A stretch of DNA of 64,000 nucleotides from Candidatus Gordonibacter avicola (GCA_019113915.1 DXGM01000012.1:1-64000), one strand, 5' to 3'. Shown: positions 1-7,879, counted from the first letter of the stretch. Made by a program: numbers and translations. The notes: a model not told the origin generated them from the sequence alone.

Positions 1-78
1 AAAACAAACGAGAAAAACCCCGAATTACCTATTGACTCTTTATAGCTGGACTACGGTTAACCTGCTACTGCTTTCCGG

Positions 79-156
79 TCAGTTAACCTGCGTCGTAAAG
101 CTAGGGAAGGGCTACCCTATAGCGTATTAGCTAGCGCGAAGCGCGTCACACTTTTA
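79..156. repeat. Right half of a dispersed nested-palindrome element (copy 1)
   Basis: The stretch contains the inner arm GTCAGTTAACCTGCGTCGTAA and ends with the outer arm TAGCGCGAAGCGCGTCACAC followed by TTT. Both arms recur in the complete copies at 5997-6331 and 33978-34339. The left half is absent or lies outside a recognisable match. A short hairpin, TATAGCG-TTT-CGCTATA (about 156-172), directly abuts it and overlaps the stop of the exporter gene on the minus strand, so it may help end that transcript. Bases 1-78 show no gene. Confidence 0.7.
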
Positions 157-166
157 TAGCGTTTCG

Positions 167-2023
167 CTATAGGGCATCGTCGGCGGGGTGGCCGGTGTGG
201 TTTACGTTGGTGGCCAGGGGGTTCTCCTTCAGAGTGAGCATGAGGATGAAGCCCACAGCCAGAAGCGGCACCACGTACAGGAAGATGGGCACAAGCGCGT
301 CCGAATACGCGGTGGTGATGATGTCGCGCGTCGGGCCGCTGAGGTGGTCAACGAAGTCGGGTGTGATGCGGTTCATGCTGATGTTGTCCACGCGCGGCAG
401 CTGCGCGGCGAGGTCGGCCGCTAGCCGCGACGTAAACAGCGCGCCCACGAGCGACGCCCCCAGCGTGGAACCAATCTGGCGGAAGAAGTTGTTCGCCGCC
501 GTGGCCGTACCCACAATGGCGTGCGGGAATTCGTTCTGCACAATAAGCACGAGAATTTGCTGCCCCAGACCAATGCCAAAGCCCAGCACGAACAAATACA
601 CGCCTGTCATCAGCAGCGACGTATCCGGCGTCAGGCGCGACAGCAGCAAGAACCCCCCGGCCGCCACCACGCACGATGCGATGGGCATCCACTTATAGCG
701 CCCCGTTTTCGTCGCCAGAAAACCGGTGCCCACGGCGGTGAGCAGCACGCCCGCCATCATGGGGAACGTCATGAGTCCGGCCTGCTCAGGCGCGAGGCCG
801 TCCACAATTTGGAAGTACGTGGGCAAATACGACACCGTGCCCATCATGCCAATCATGATAAACATGCCCGTGAGGGTGCACACCACGAAGTTGCGGTTCT
901 TGAACAGCAGCATCGGGATGATTGGTTCCTGCGCCCGCCGCTCCACCAGCACAAACACCACGGCCGCCACCACAAACAGCGCGAATAGCCCCAGAATTTG
1001 CCACGACAGCCACGGGAACAGCGTGCCGCCCCACGCGGTGGCCAGCACGAGCGAGGACACCGACACGGCCATGGACATCATGCCGAGCACATCCACCGGC
1101 GGCCGGTTGTCGCGCCGCTGCGGGTTCGTGAGGAAGAAGGCGACCGCCGCAATGGCCAGCACCGCCAGCGGAATGTTGAACGCGAACAGCCAGCGCCAGC
1201 CCGTCACCTGCACAAACCAGCCGCCGAGCAGCGGTCCCACCACCGTGGACACGGCGAACACCGACCCCATGACGCCCATGTACTTGCCTCGCTGGCGCGG
1301 CGGGATGATGTCGGCAATGGTGGCTTGCGCCAAAATGATGAGGCCACCGCCGCCGAGACCTTCCACGGCGCGGCCCGCAATGAGTCCGTCCATGCTGGGC
1401 GCGAGCCCGCAGGTGGCCGAGCCTATAATAAAGATAGAAAGCGCCACAATGAACAGGTATTTTCGTCCGAAGAGGTCGCCCAGTTTGCCGTAGATGGGCA
1501 TCATGATGGTGGACGCCAAAATATAGGCCGTCGTGACCCACTGCATGTGGTCGACGCCGCCGAGGTCGCCCACAATGGTGGGCAGCGCCGTGGCCGTCAC
1601 TGTTTCCGACAGCGTGCTCACGAACATGGCCAGCAGAAGGCCCGCGAACACGGCGGCCACGCCGCGCTTGCGCTCGGGCGCGGCGTCATTCGGGGGCACG
1701 TCGCCCTGGCGTGCGGTGTCGGCTGCAAGCTTCGCCGCACGTCGGGCGGCGCGACGCTCGGCGCGCGTTTCGTGCGTGGAGGTGGATGCTGAAGCAGGCG
1801 CGGGTGTTGGCGCTGGTTGAGTCGCCGGGGCGGGTGCGCTCGTCGAAGGCTCGCGCGGCGGCATATTCGCCACCGTCCCCGCTGCCGGATCGGCCGCAGG
1901 TGGTGCCCCGGTGAGCAGCATATTCGCCACTTTGTTCGGCTCGGTTGTTGTGTTGGGTTCCGCCGCCTCGCGCACGCGCGCCTCGTCAGCCGCCGTGCTT
2001 CCCGTTCGATCTACGCCTTCCAT
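167..2023 (-). CDS. DHA2-type MFS multidrug exporter (EmrB/QacA-like)
   Basis: A 618-residue secondary transporter predicted to export drugs or other amphipathic compounds using the proton gradient across the inner membrane. After residue ~120 it has about 14 hydrophobic helices. Motif A is visible as GKLGDLFGRKYLF after helix 2, and a motif C-like run (VVGPLLGGWF) lies in helix 5; both are typical of drug/H+ antiporters. The first ~120 residues are a low-complexity Ala/Pro/Thr tail ending in an Arg-rich stretch (RAERRAARRAAK), which is unusual for the family and probably cytoplasmic. It is monocistronic on the minus strand. The substrate cannot be read from sequence. The ATG at 2023 is preceded by a GGAGCAA-type ribosome-binding site. 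Confidence 0.88.
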   Translation of the reverse strand: MEGVDRTGSTAADEARVREAAEPNTTTEPNKVANMLLTGAPPAADPAAGTVANMPPREPSTSAPAPATQPAPTPAPASASTSTHETRAERRAARRAAKLAADTARQGDVPPNDAAPERKRGVAAVFAGLLLAMFVSTLSETVTATALPTIVGDLGGVDHMQWVTTAYILASTIMMPIYGKLGDLFGRKYLFIVALSIFIIGSATCGLAPSMDGLIAGRAVEGLGGGGLIILAQATIADIIPPRQRGKYMGVMGSVFAVSTVVGPLLGGWFVQVTGWRWLFAFNIPLAVLAIAAVAFFLTNPQRRDNRPPVDVLGMMSMAVSVSSLVLATAWGGTLFPWLSWQILGLFALFVVAAVVFVLVERRAQEPIIPMLLFKNRNFVVCTLTGMFIMIGMMGTVSYLPTYFQIVDGLAPEQAGLMTFPMMAGVLLTAVGTGFLATKTGRYKWMPIASCVVAAGGFLLLSRLTPDTSLLMTGVYLFVLGFGIGLGQQILVLIVQNEFPHAIVGTATAANNFFRQIGSTLGASLVGALFTSRLAADLAAQLPRVDNISMNRITPDFVDHLSGPTRDIITTAYSDALVPIFLYVVPLLAVGFILMLTLKENPLATNVNHTGHPADDAL

Positions 2024-2225
2024 AGTTGCTCCTTCGCGCCACGTCAGTTCGCTCTAGTATCCGGGAAGCGAAGCGAGCGAAGTGCGTGCGCGCGGCGGCG
2101 GCAACCGCCCCGTTGCGCGGTGGAGGGCGTGCTGAAAGGAACTAAGTTACCCATGCCAAGCGGCAAGGGCAGAGCCTCGCCCTACGAAGAATGTACAAAA
2201 ACTTTGGTTGGAATCCCCGAGTGAC

Positions 2226-3086
2226 CTAGCGGTCGATGTCCTCGCGCGGGTCGTGGAGGTCGTTCGGGGGAACGCGCACTTCGCTCCAGCCCATCTGCGC
2301 GAGGGCGTCGGCGGTGCGCCAGGGGGGTGTGATATCGTCGTGGCGCGCGCAGTAGTTCAGCGCCTCCACCACGGTAATGGCGTGCATGAGGTCGGCCATG
2401 GTGTCCACGTCGGGAATGGGCGGCAGGTAGAGCGCCGGCAGGTCGCGCTCGCGAGCCTTCGCGATGTAGGCGGGCAGCACGGTGAGGCCCTCGGCGTTGT
2501 AGAACACGCCCGTGTGGCTGAAGTCGGTCGCGCGCGTCCAGCCGATCACCGACACGCCCATCTCCTGGTCAGGGGCCAGCACGATGCCGCCGCCCTCCAC
2601 GTTGTCCAGGCGATGCAGCGCGTCGAAGCCGGCGAAGATGTCCGCCTTGGTGAGGGCCGGCATGTCGGCGCCCATGGACAGCACGGCGTCGGCCCCGCGT
2701 TCGAACGCCTGGTCAAACGCATGATTGTAATGTTCGTCGAAGCTGGCTCCCTCGTCGGCAATGAACACAATTTCGCGCGGCCAAGTGCCCGACTCTTCGA
2801 ACAGGCGTCGCATCACGTCCACGTTCGACGCCGGCGTTGTGGAGATGATCAGCTCGTACACGTCGCGCACGTCCGCACCCGCCGCAACGGCGGCCTCGGC
2901 GCGCGCCTCAAGGTCGGCCAGCGCTGCGCAACATATTTCGGTCACGTCGAACAGCATGCAGTGATACAGTGCCGATGCCACCTCAGGCGTGAACACACCG
3001 TCCTTGAGCGTGGTCAAGCGCGTTTTCACCAGCCCCGGCACCGGCGGCTTACTGAACAGCAGCAGCACATTCTTACGTTCCCTCAC
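2226..3086 (-). CDS. DUF2064 / TIGR04282-like nucleotide-diphospho-sugar transferase
   Basis: A 286-residue protein with the N-terminal signature LLLFSKPPVPGLVKTRLT (residues ~8-25). This is the FxKxPxPGxVKTRL motif of the DUF2064 GT-A-fold family, annotated as 'rSAM/selenodomain-associated transferase 1' or ArsS-associated glycosyltransferase. A later GADMPALT segment fits the acidic metal/nucleotide site. It is somewhat longer than usual (about 200-230 residues). A GTG start at 3086 follows AAGGAGGG at good spacing. In other genomes such genes often accompany an ArsS-like radical SAM enzyme. Here a radical SAM domain of that type lies about 60 kb away at the other end of the window. The actual sugar or nucleotide substrate is unknown. 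Confidence 0.75.
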   Translation of the reverse strand: MRERKNVLLLFSKPPVPGLVKTRLTTLKDGVFTPEVASALYHCMLFDVTEICCAALADLEARAEAAVAAGADVRDVYELIISTTPASNVDVMRRLFEESGTWPREIVFIADEGASFDEHYNHAFDQAFERGADAVLSMGADMPALTKADIFAGFDALHRLDNVEGGGIVLAPDQEMGVSVIGWTRATDFSHTGVFYNAEGLTVLPAYIAKARERDLPALYLPPIPDVDTMADLMHAITVVEALNYCARHDDITPPWRTADALAQMGWSEVRVPPNDLHDPREDIDR

Positions 3087-3131
3087 AACACCCTCCTTGC
3101 AACCTTACGAGCACAACGCGGCCAGCCCTCT

Positions 3132-3280
3132 TTGTCATCCTGAGCGAACGAAGTGAGTCGAAGGATCCCGTGTGGCGCCAGCAGGAAGTCTCACTGTTGG
3201 CACCGCTCGGGATCCTTCCCCTGCGGGACTAGCTTCGCGTCGCGACTACGCGCCTTGCGGCGCTTCGCTCAGGATGACAA
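3132..3280. repeat. Dispersed GTCATCCTGAGCG palindromic repeat (copy A, complete)
   Basis: The outer arms TTGTCATCCTGAGCGAA and TTCGCTCAGGATGACAA are inverted repeats, and the inner arms GAAGGATCCCG and CGGGATCCTTC are nested within them. The whole forms a long hairpin between two minus-strand genes. Related copies lie at 14005-14085 (one arm), 25724-25855 (complete) and 53378-53440 (degenerate). It may act as a terminator or be a miniature mobile element. Confidence 0.8.
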
Positions 3281-3285
3281 AGGAA

Positions 3286-3717
3286 TTACTTCGCGATGAG
3301 TACCGGGACCGGCGAGCCGTTCAGTACTTTGTGGCTGACGCTGCCCATGTACTCTTTCAGGCCGCTCAGGCCGCGGCTGCCTATGACCACCATGTCGTAG
3401 TCGCGCTGCTCCAGCAGCTTGATGATTTCCGTAGCCGGATTCGTGCCCGTAAGCAACAGTGTGTCGGTGCGATCGACCACGGCTTCGCCCATTTCTTCTT
3501 CCATGTCGGCCAGCACGCCCTCGCCGTCGGCAATCATCATGTCGAGGATGTCCTTGAAGCTGGCCGTTTGCGATTCGTCCAGCAGCGGGATGGGCACCAC
3601 ATACACCAGGTCCAGGTGAATGGCGGGGTTGGGGGCCGCAAGCGCTGCGGCAAGTTCGAGCGCGCGCTTCGATCCTTCGGACTCGTCGACCGCAACCGCA
3701 ATCTTCTTAATCTCCAT
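3286..3717 (-). CDS. Universal stress protein, UspA family
   Basis: A 143-residue single-domain cytoplasmic Usp protein. The N-terminus IKKIAVAVDESEGSKRALELA is the first beta-strand/helix of the fold. The C-terminal VIGSRGLSGLKEYMGSVS carries the G-x2-G-x9-G-S/T ATP-binding signature, so it is likely of the nucleotide-binding class. The open frame extends upstream to 4050, but the ATG at 3717 is preferred because AAGGAGA lies just upstream and homology to the family begins there. The leader contains a short hairpin (GCGGACG...CGTCCGC, 3753-3774). Usp proteins bind ATP under stress or growth arrest; the specific role here is not visible. Confidence 0.9.
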   Translation of the reverse strand: MEIKKIAVAVDESEGSKRALELAAALAAPNPAIHLDLVYVVPIPLLDESQTASFKDILDMMIADGEGVLADMEEEMGEAVVDRTDTLLLTGTNPATEIIKLLEQRDYDMVVIGSRGLSGLKEYMGSVSHKVLNGSPVPVLIAK

Positions 3718-4019
3718 GCTGGTCTCCTTCCACGCATTACCCCTGAGGGCTGGCGGACGCTTTCGGCCGTCCGCGCTACCGATATGCCCCCAGTATAAAG
3801 GTTTTACGGCGTGCGCGGGGCCTGATCGGAGCCCGATTACATCCCATTCGTGCCAGTTCCCCAACAGGCGCGTGCCAAGCGCCGCACACCCGATGCGCTG
3901 GCGACGGCCGCAGCGGCGCAGGGCGTAGCATGCACAGGAAACGCCCGCGCACGCGCGGCAGACGCGCCCCGGTGCGCACCGGCGCGGCGGCGGAAGAACC
4001 GACAAGGGAAGGACGCACC
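3718..4019. other. Divergent intergenic region between the stress protein and the oxidoreductase
   Basis: About 300 bp of GC-rich DNA holding the promoters of two divergent genes. A hairpin (3753-3774) lies in the stress-protein leader. The AT-rich core near 3793-3806 (AGTATAAAGGTTTTAC) is the most promoter-like part. Open frames that cross it are upstream extensions without ribosome-binding sites. No further gene was seen. Confidence 0.5.
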
Positions 4020-5399
4020 ATGGAGCACTCCAACCAGGTAGACGCGGCAATCATTGGCTACGGGGCGGCGGCAAAACCGCTGGCCGTGGCCCTGGCAGAC
4101 GCGGGGCAGACCGTCGCGGTCATTGAGCGCTCGCACAAGATGTACGGCGGCGCGTGCGTGAACACGGCCTGTCTGCCGTCGAAGATGCTGGTGCACGCCG
4201 CCGAGGTAAGTGCCTTCGAAGGGGGCGAATTCCCCGCCCGCGCCGAGCGGTTTCAGGCAGCCGTCAACCTGAAGAATCAGGCTACGAGCCGTCTGCGCGA
4301 GCGCAACTACCGCGTGTTGGCCGACCACCCAGGCGTGGAAGTGATCGATGGCGAAGCGTCGTTCATCGACACCACGCACCTGCGCGTACGCACCGACGAG
4401 GGCGAACGCACACTGGAAGCCACGCGCACGTTCATCGACACCGGCTCCGAGCCCAAGCTGCCACCCATCCCGGGCCTCGACGGCTCGCGCGTGTACACCA
4501 GCGAGTCACTACTGGACGTGGAGGTGCTGCCCGAAACCGCCATCATCATTGGCGCAGGTTACGTGGGGCTGGAATTCGCCTCGCTGTTCGCCGACTTCGG
4601 CGTGGACGTAACGGTTATGCAGAGCGGCACCGACTTTTTGCCGCGCGAGGACGCTGAGGTGGCCCGTGTCGTGCGTGCCAACTTCGAGCAGCGCGGCATC
4701 CATTTTATGTTGGGCGCAAACGTGAAAGCCGTGGAAGATGACGTGGCCGAAGCCCTTGTGGTGGTGGACGTCGACGGCAAGGAATCCCGTCTCACCTGCG
4801 ATTTGGTGTTAGTAGCCACCGGGAGGCGCGCTGCCGTTGATCACCTGAACCTGGAGGCCGCCGGCGTGCGCACCGACGAGCGCGGCACCATCGTCACCGA
4901 CGAGCACCTGCGCACCACGGCCCCGAACATCTGGGCCATGGGCGACGCGGCCGAGGCGCAGCAGTTCACGTACGTGTCGTACGACGGCTACCGCATTGTG
5001 GCCTCCGATGTACTGGGCGACGGCAGCTACACACTTGCCACTCGCGGCGCCGTGCCGTCGTGTATTTTCGCTGACCCGCCCATCGCGCACGTCGGGCTGA
5101 CCGAGAAGGAAGCTCGTGACCAGGGCTTCGAGGTGGCCACTGCCACGCTTACAGCCGACGATATGCCTAAGGTGCCGCTGCTGGGCAAGGAGGCGCTGCT
5201 GATGAAAGCCGTGGTGGACGCATCCACCGACCGCGTGCTGGGCGTGCACCTCTACTGCACCGGTGCGCCCGAAATCGTGAACCTGGCGAAGCGCTTCCTC
5301 GACGACAACGCCACCGCCGCCGACTTCCGCGACGCCGTGTTCACCCACCCCACGGTCACCGAGGAACTAAACAACCTGTTCGCCAGCGTAGGGAAGTAG
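4020..5399 (+). CDS. FAD-dependent pyridine nucleotide-disulfide oxidoreductase (mercuric/lipoamide reductase-like)
   Basis: A 459-residue flavoprotein of the class I disulfide reductase family. It begins with a Rossmann motif variant (DAAIIGYGAAAKPLA), followed by the redox-active CVNTAC pair in GGACVNTACLPSK, a second dinucleotide motif (AIIIGAGYVGLEFA), the FAD-binding WAMGDAA segment and the C-terminal HPTVTEEL catalytic His-Glu motif. There is no N-terminal heavy-metal domain and no C-terminal vicinal Cys pair, so it is not a classical MerA. Dithiol/disulfide or related thiol redox chemistry with NAD(P)H is expected. The first motif, GYGAAA instead of GxGxxG, is atypical. The ATG at 4020 follows AAGGGAAGGA. 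Two rhodanese genes lie downstream but have their own promoters. Confidence 0.85.
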   Translation: MEHSNQVDAAIIGYGAAAKPLAVALADAGQTVAVIERSHKMYGGACVNTACLPSKMLVHAAEVSAFEGGEFPARAERFQAAVNLKNQATSRLRERNYRVLADHPGVEVIDGEASFIDTTHLRVRTDEGERTLEATRTFIDTGSEPKLPPIPGLDGSRVYTSESLLDVEVLPETAIIIGAGYVGLEFASLFADFGVDVTVMQSGTDFLPREDAEVARVVRANFEQRGIHFMLGANVKAVEDDVAEALVVVDVDGKESRLTCDLVLVATGRRAAVDHLNLEAAGVRTDERGTIVTDEHLRTTAPNIWAMGDAAEAQQFTYVSYDGYRIVASDVLGDGSYTLATRGAVPSCIFADPPIAHVGLTEKEARDQGFEVATATLTADDMPKVPLLGKEALLMKAVVDASTDRVLGVHLYCTGAPEIVNLAKRFLDDNATAADFRDAVFTHPTVTEELNNLFASVGK

Positions 5400-5425
5400 T
5401 GCCCGTGCTTTTCTTCTCTTCTTTC

Positions 5426-5466
5426 TTGACACGTATAACTGTACGTACTAGTGTTACAGTTATACG
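5426..5466 (+). promoter_or_regulatory. Promoter with 11-bp inverted-repeat operator before the first rhodanese gene
   Basis: A TTGACA box at 5426-5431 is 17 bp from TAGTGT at 5449-5454. Overlapping this promoter is a perfect inverted repeat, CGTATAACTGT (5432-5442) and ACAGTTATACG (5456-5466), with a 13-bp spacer. The same half-site pattern with identical internal spacing recurs before the second rhodanese gene at 6446-6472, so one repressor or activator may control both. The cognate regulator is unknown. Confidence 0.65.
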
Positions 5467-5520
5467 AAGCGGAGACACCTCGTAACCGAGGCGGCGCAGA
5501 GAGCGCGGAAGGAGAGCGGC

Positions 5521-5973
5521 ATGGCGGACGAAGCAAAGCGGGACAACGCACCTGAAAACATGCTTGCGAACAGCACCGACGGCGAAGGCGCGCCCGAGAA
5601 ACCGGACGAAGAACTGAGTGCCGCCCAGGCGTTCTTAGCCACGTGCGATGCCTACCATCAGCTCACGGCCGATGAGGCCGAAGAGTTCGTCGACGCCGGC
5701 GGCGTAACGGTAGTGGACGTGCGCTCGGCGGCGGAATACGCCGATGGGCATCTGCGCGGCTGCCTGCACATCCCCGCCGTCGAGGTGGGCACCACGCCCC
5801 CGCCCGCGCTGGCAGAGCACCAGCATGACCCCGTGCTGCTGTACTGCCGCACCGGCTCGCGCAGCAAGAAGACCGCCGCCAAACTTATTAAGATGGGCTT
5901 CACCAACATCTACGACATGGCCGGCGGCATCCTCGACTGGTCCGGCGTAACCGTAGGCGGCGACAAGGGATAA
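5521..5973 (+). CDS. Rhodanese-like sulfurtransferase, cytoplasmic
   Basis: A 150-residue protein with an acidic ~45-residue N-terminal extension followed by one rhodanese domain: VTVVDVRSAAEYADGHLRGCLHIP, then the active-site loop LYCRTGSRS with the persulfide-forming Cys109. The CRTGSRS loop has the six-residue size of sulfur-specific rhodaneses rather than Cdc25-type phosphatases. No signal peptide is seen. It probably accepts or delivers sulfane sulfur in the cytoplasm. The ribosome-binding site is GGAAGGAGA before 5521. It shares a putative operator with the exported rhodanese 1 kb downstream, suggesting a matched inside/outside pair. Confidence 0.9.
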   Translation: MADEAKRDNAPENMLANSTDGEGAPEKPDEELSAAQAFLATCDAYHQLTADEAEEFVDAGGVTVVDVRSAAEYADGHLRGCLHIPAVEVGTTPPPALAEHQHDPVLLYCRTGSRSKKTAAKLIKMGFTNIYDMAGGILDWSGVTVGGDKG

Positions 5974-5996
5974 GCGGGTATCTCACTTCGCGTTAT

Positions 5997-6331
5997 AAAA
6001 AGGTGACGCGCTGACGCGCTACTGAATACGCTATAGGGTATTCAAGTCCCTAACTTTACGACGCAGGCTGACTGACTTGAAGGCAAGATCCAACAAGAAG
6101 CATAGCCCCCGTAGGGATGCACTCCAGTGCATCCGCTCCGCCGAAGGCGGAGAACACGAGCATGACCTGCGTTTTCGCGCTTCGCGCGAACGGATGCTCT
6201 GGAGAGCATCCCTACGGGGGCTGTCCCGATTGCAAGTCAACGCCTACAAGGCAGTCAGCCCGCGTCATAAGGTTAGGGACGCAAGAAAACTCGTGGTGTA
6301 TTAGCCAGCGCGAAGCGCGTCACACTTTTTT
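5997..6331. repeat. Complete nested-palindrome element of about 335 bp (copy 2)
   Basis: The outer arms are AAAAGGTGACGCGCTGACGC at the left and AGCGCGAAGCGCGTCACACT at the right. A second pair (CGACGCAGGCTGACTGACTT with the complementary GCAGTCAGCCCGCGTC) lies inside. A third pair (CCCGTAGGGATGCACTCCAG with GCTCTGGAGAGCATCCCTAC) is nested in that. At the centre are the small hairpins CCGCCGAAGGCGG and TTCGCGCTTCGCGCGAA. No open frame of note is inside, so it is non-coding. It could be a miniature inverted-repeat element or a structured RNA/terminator. Together with the promoter at 6419 it fills the 520-bp gap between the two rhodanese genes. Confidence 0.8.
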
Positions 6332-6418
6332 GCGACGCGAAACGCAGCCTGAGCAGCAAGGGCAGAGTAACAAAATGGTTTCGCGGGTTTTTCCCGTATT
6401 GTTTTCCTAGGTTTTTGC

Positions 6419-6472
6419 TTGACTTTGCTTGTGGTGCGTTCTATGGTGTAACTGTACTTAATTTGATTACAG
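6419..6472 (+). promoter_or_regulatory. Promoter and shared operator of the exported rhodanese gene
   Basis: TTGACT (6419-6424) and TATGGT (6442-6447) are separated by 17 bp. Starting at 6446, GTGTAACTGTAC, nine bases and TTACAG reproduce the operator before the first rhodanese gene (GTATAACTGTAC, nine bases, TTACAG). The right arm is less complete here than in the first site. Confidence 0.6.
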
Positions 6473-6494
6473 AAACGCGGCGAAAGGACCGGCC

Positions 6495-6986
6495 ATGAGA
6501 ACACGAACGATTTCCCGAACAGCCTTGGGAGGCGTCGTGGTGGCGGTGGCGTTGGTAGCTGCGCTGGGGCTTTCGGCCTGCGCAGGCGGCCCAACTAACA
6601 GCGACAGCTCAGCAGAAGGATCAAATGGCGGTATAAATACCGCCACAGATACCGAGACCAGCGCTTATCACAAGATTACCGCAGCCGACGCAAAGGCCCT
6701 CATGGACGAAGGCGACGTCACCGTGGTGGACGTGCGCACGCCGCAGGAGTATGCCGACGGCCACGTGCCCGGCTCCGTGAACATCCCGAACGAGGACATC
6801 ACCACCACCCCGCCCGACGGCCTGAACAAGGACGACACCCTCATCGTGTACTGCCGCACCGGCGTACGCAGCAAACAAGCTTCCGACAAGTTGGTGAGCA
6901 TGGGCTTCACCAATGTGAACGACATGGGCGGCATTGTCGACTGGACGTACGACACCGTGAAAGGCACCACACCGAACGGCGACTAA
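6495..6986 (+). CDS. Rhodanese-like lipoprotein, exported
   Basis: A 163-residue protein with a lipoprotein signal peptide: positively charged start, hydrophobic stretch and lipobox LSAC with Cys29. A Ser/Asn/Gly linker to residue ~55 follows, then a rhodanese domain (VTVVDVRTPQEYADGHVPGSVNIP) with active-site loop VYCRTGVRS (Cys120). It should sit on the outer face of the cytoplasmic membrane and handle sulfane sulfur or thiosulfate there. The domain closely parallels the cytoplasmic rhodanese at 5521. Its promoter carries the same putative operator. The ATG at 6495 follows GAAAGGACC. Confidence 0.9.
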   Translation: MRTRTISRTALGGVVVAVALVAALGLSACAGGPTNSDSSAEGSNGGINTATDTETSAYHKITAADAKALMDEGDVTVVDVRTPQEYADGHVPGSVNIPNEDITTTPPDGLNKDDTLIVYCRTGVRSKQASDKLVSMGFTNVNDMGGIVDWTYDTVKGTTPNGD

Positions 6987-7017
6987 CCCACCTCCCACCT
7001 TCCCATCTCCCACTCCC

Positions 7018-7122
7018 CTCGGGAGGGTTGAAGGAGCGCGCCGCCCCTGACCACACGTAGGTGTAGGCAAACGCAATCGTGACGAGTCATCCCGGCCGGC
7101 ACGCTCCCCCAACCCTCCCGAG
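7018..7122. other. Long imperfect inverted repeat after the rhodanese lipoprotein gene
   Basis: CTCGGGAGGGTTG (7018-7030) pairs with CAACCCTCCCGAG (7110-7122), and further inside GGAGCG and CGCTCC can extend the stem. It lies between convergent genes and probably acts as a bidirectional terminator, although no long T-run follows. The remainder of 6987-7170 holds nothing else recognisable. Confidence 0.55.
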
Positions 7123-7170
7123 CCCCTCCTTCTCTTCCCCTCACTTTCCCCAGTTCATCCCCACCCTCAT

Positions 7171-7602
7171 TTAGAACTCGAAAGATTCATAGCCCAAATG
7201 GGCTATGAGTTCGGTGGGTGTGAACTTAGGAATGGCTCTGGTGTTGAACGCGGCAGCATCACGTGAAAGAATGGCATCTACTTGCTCTACTTGCGCACAG
7301 GCGGCAATAATGCCATCTTCGTAGTCGGGCTTTTCCAATGTGAGGGCCTGTTTACACACCGGGTCGTCCACAGCGGCAATATCAGCAATGCTAAACAGCA
7401 GGTCAAGCGCACGATAGCCCGCATCAGCGCCGGCCGACTTGGCCGCCCAATAAAATACATCCTTCACCGAGGTGCCCACTACCAACAGGCGCACGCCCTT
7501 GTCAATGCACACCATGACCGCACCCAGAGAGTCCTCAACGAAATCGGGCCGCTTTAATACAATATCGACCCAGACATTGGTATCAACCAGCACACTATTC
7601 AT
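7171..7602 (-). CDS. PIN-domain ribonuclease toxin (VapC-like)
   Basis: A 143-residue PIN-domain protein. The first acidic residue lies in SVLVDTNVWVDI (Asp7). A central acidic pair lies in KPDYEDGIIAACA, and a third site in AILSRDAAAFN. This is the acidic pattern that binds Mg2+/Mn2+ in toxin RNases. The start overlaps the end of the upstream antitoxin gene by 8 bp, as expected for a translationally coupled toxin-antitoxin pair. The target RNA is unknown. Confidence 0.82.
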   Translation of the reverse strand: MNSVLVDTNVWVDIVLKRPDFVEDSLGAVMVCIDKGVRLLVVGTSVKDVFYWAAKSAGADAGYRALDLLFSIADIAAVDDPVCKQALTLEKPDYEDGIIAACAQVEQVDAILSRDAAAFNTRAIPKFTPTELIAHLGYESFEF

Positions 7603-7879
7603 AGCGGCTCATATACAGGTCGCGCATCTCGTTATCAGTGAGGTTCGAGCACAACCCCTCGCCTACACCCGCCAGTTCCAGCAACGCCGCCTTCTTCTGC
7701 GTTCGCCCGCTCGACTTCTGAAGACTCTCCTGCAAAAACGGCGGAAGCTCACGCGAGGAAGCGAGTTGCTCCCACAAGGCGCGCACGGCAGCCGACGTAC
7801 TCACGCCATGATCGCGCAACACTTTGTCGCCGCGCTCTTTGAGCGTCTGATCAATCCGAATATTCAACGTAGCCTGCAT
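7595..7879 (-). CDS. RelB/DinJ-type ribbon-helix-helix antitoxin
   Basis: A 94-residue protein whose N-terminus, QATLNIRIDQTLKERGDKVLRDHGVSTSAAVRALWEQL, has the ribbon-helix-helix form of RelB/DinJ antitoxins and should bind the operon's own promoter. The C-terminal half should wrap the PIN toxin encoded immediately downstream. The ATG at 7879 follows GGAAGGAGG. The open frame extends to 7996 but without supporting signals. The pairing is slightly unusual, since RelB/DinJ antitoxins more often partner RelE-type toxins. A TTGCAG-17 bp-GTAAAA promoter lies just upstream on the minus strand. Confidence 0.78.
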   Translation of the reverse strand: MQATLNIRIDQTLKERGDKVLRDHGVSTSAAVRALWEQLASSRELPPFLQESLQKSSGRTQKKAALLELAGVGEGLCSNLTDNEMRDLYMSRYE

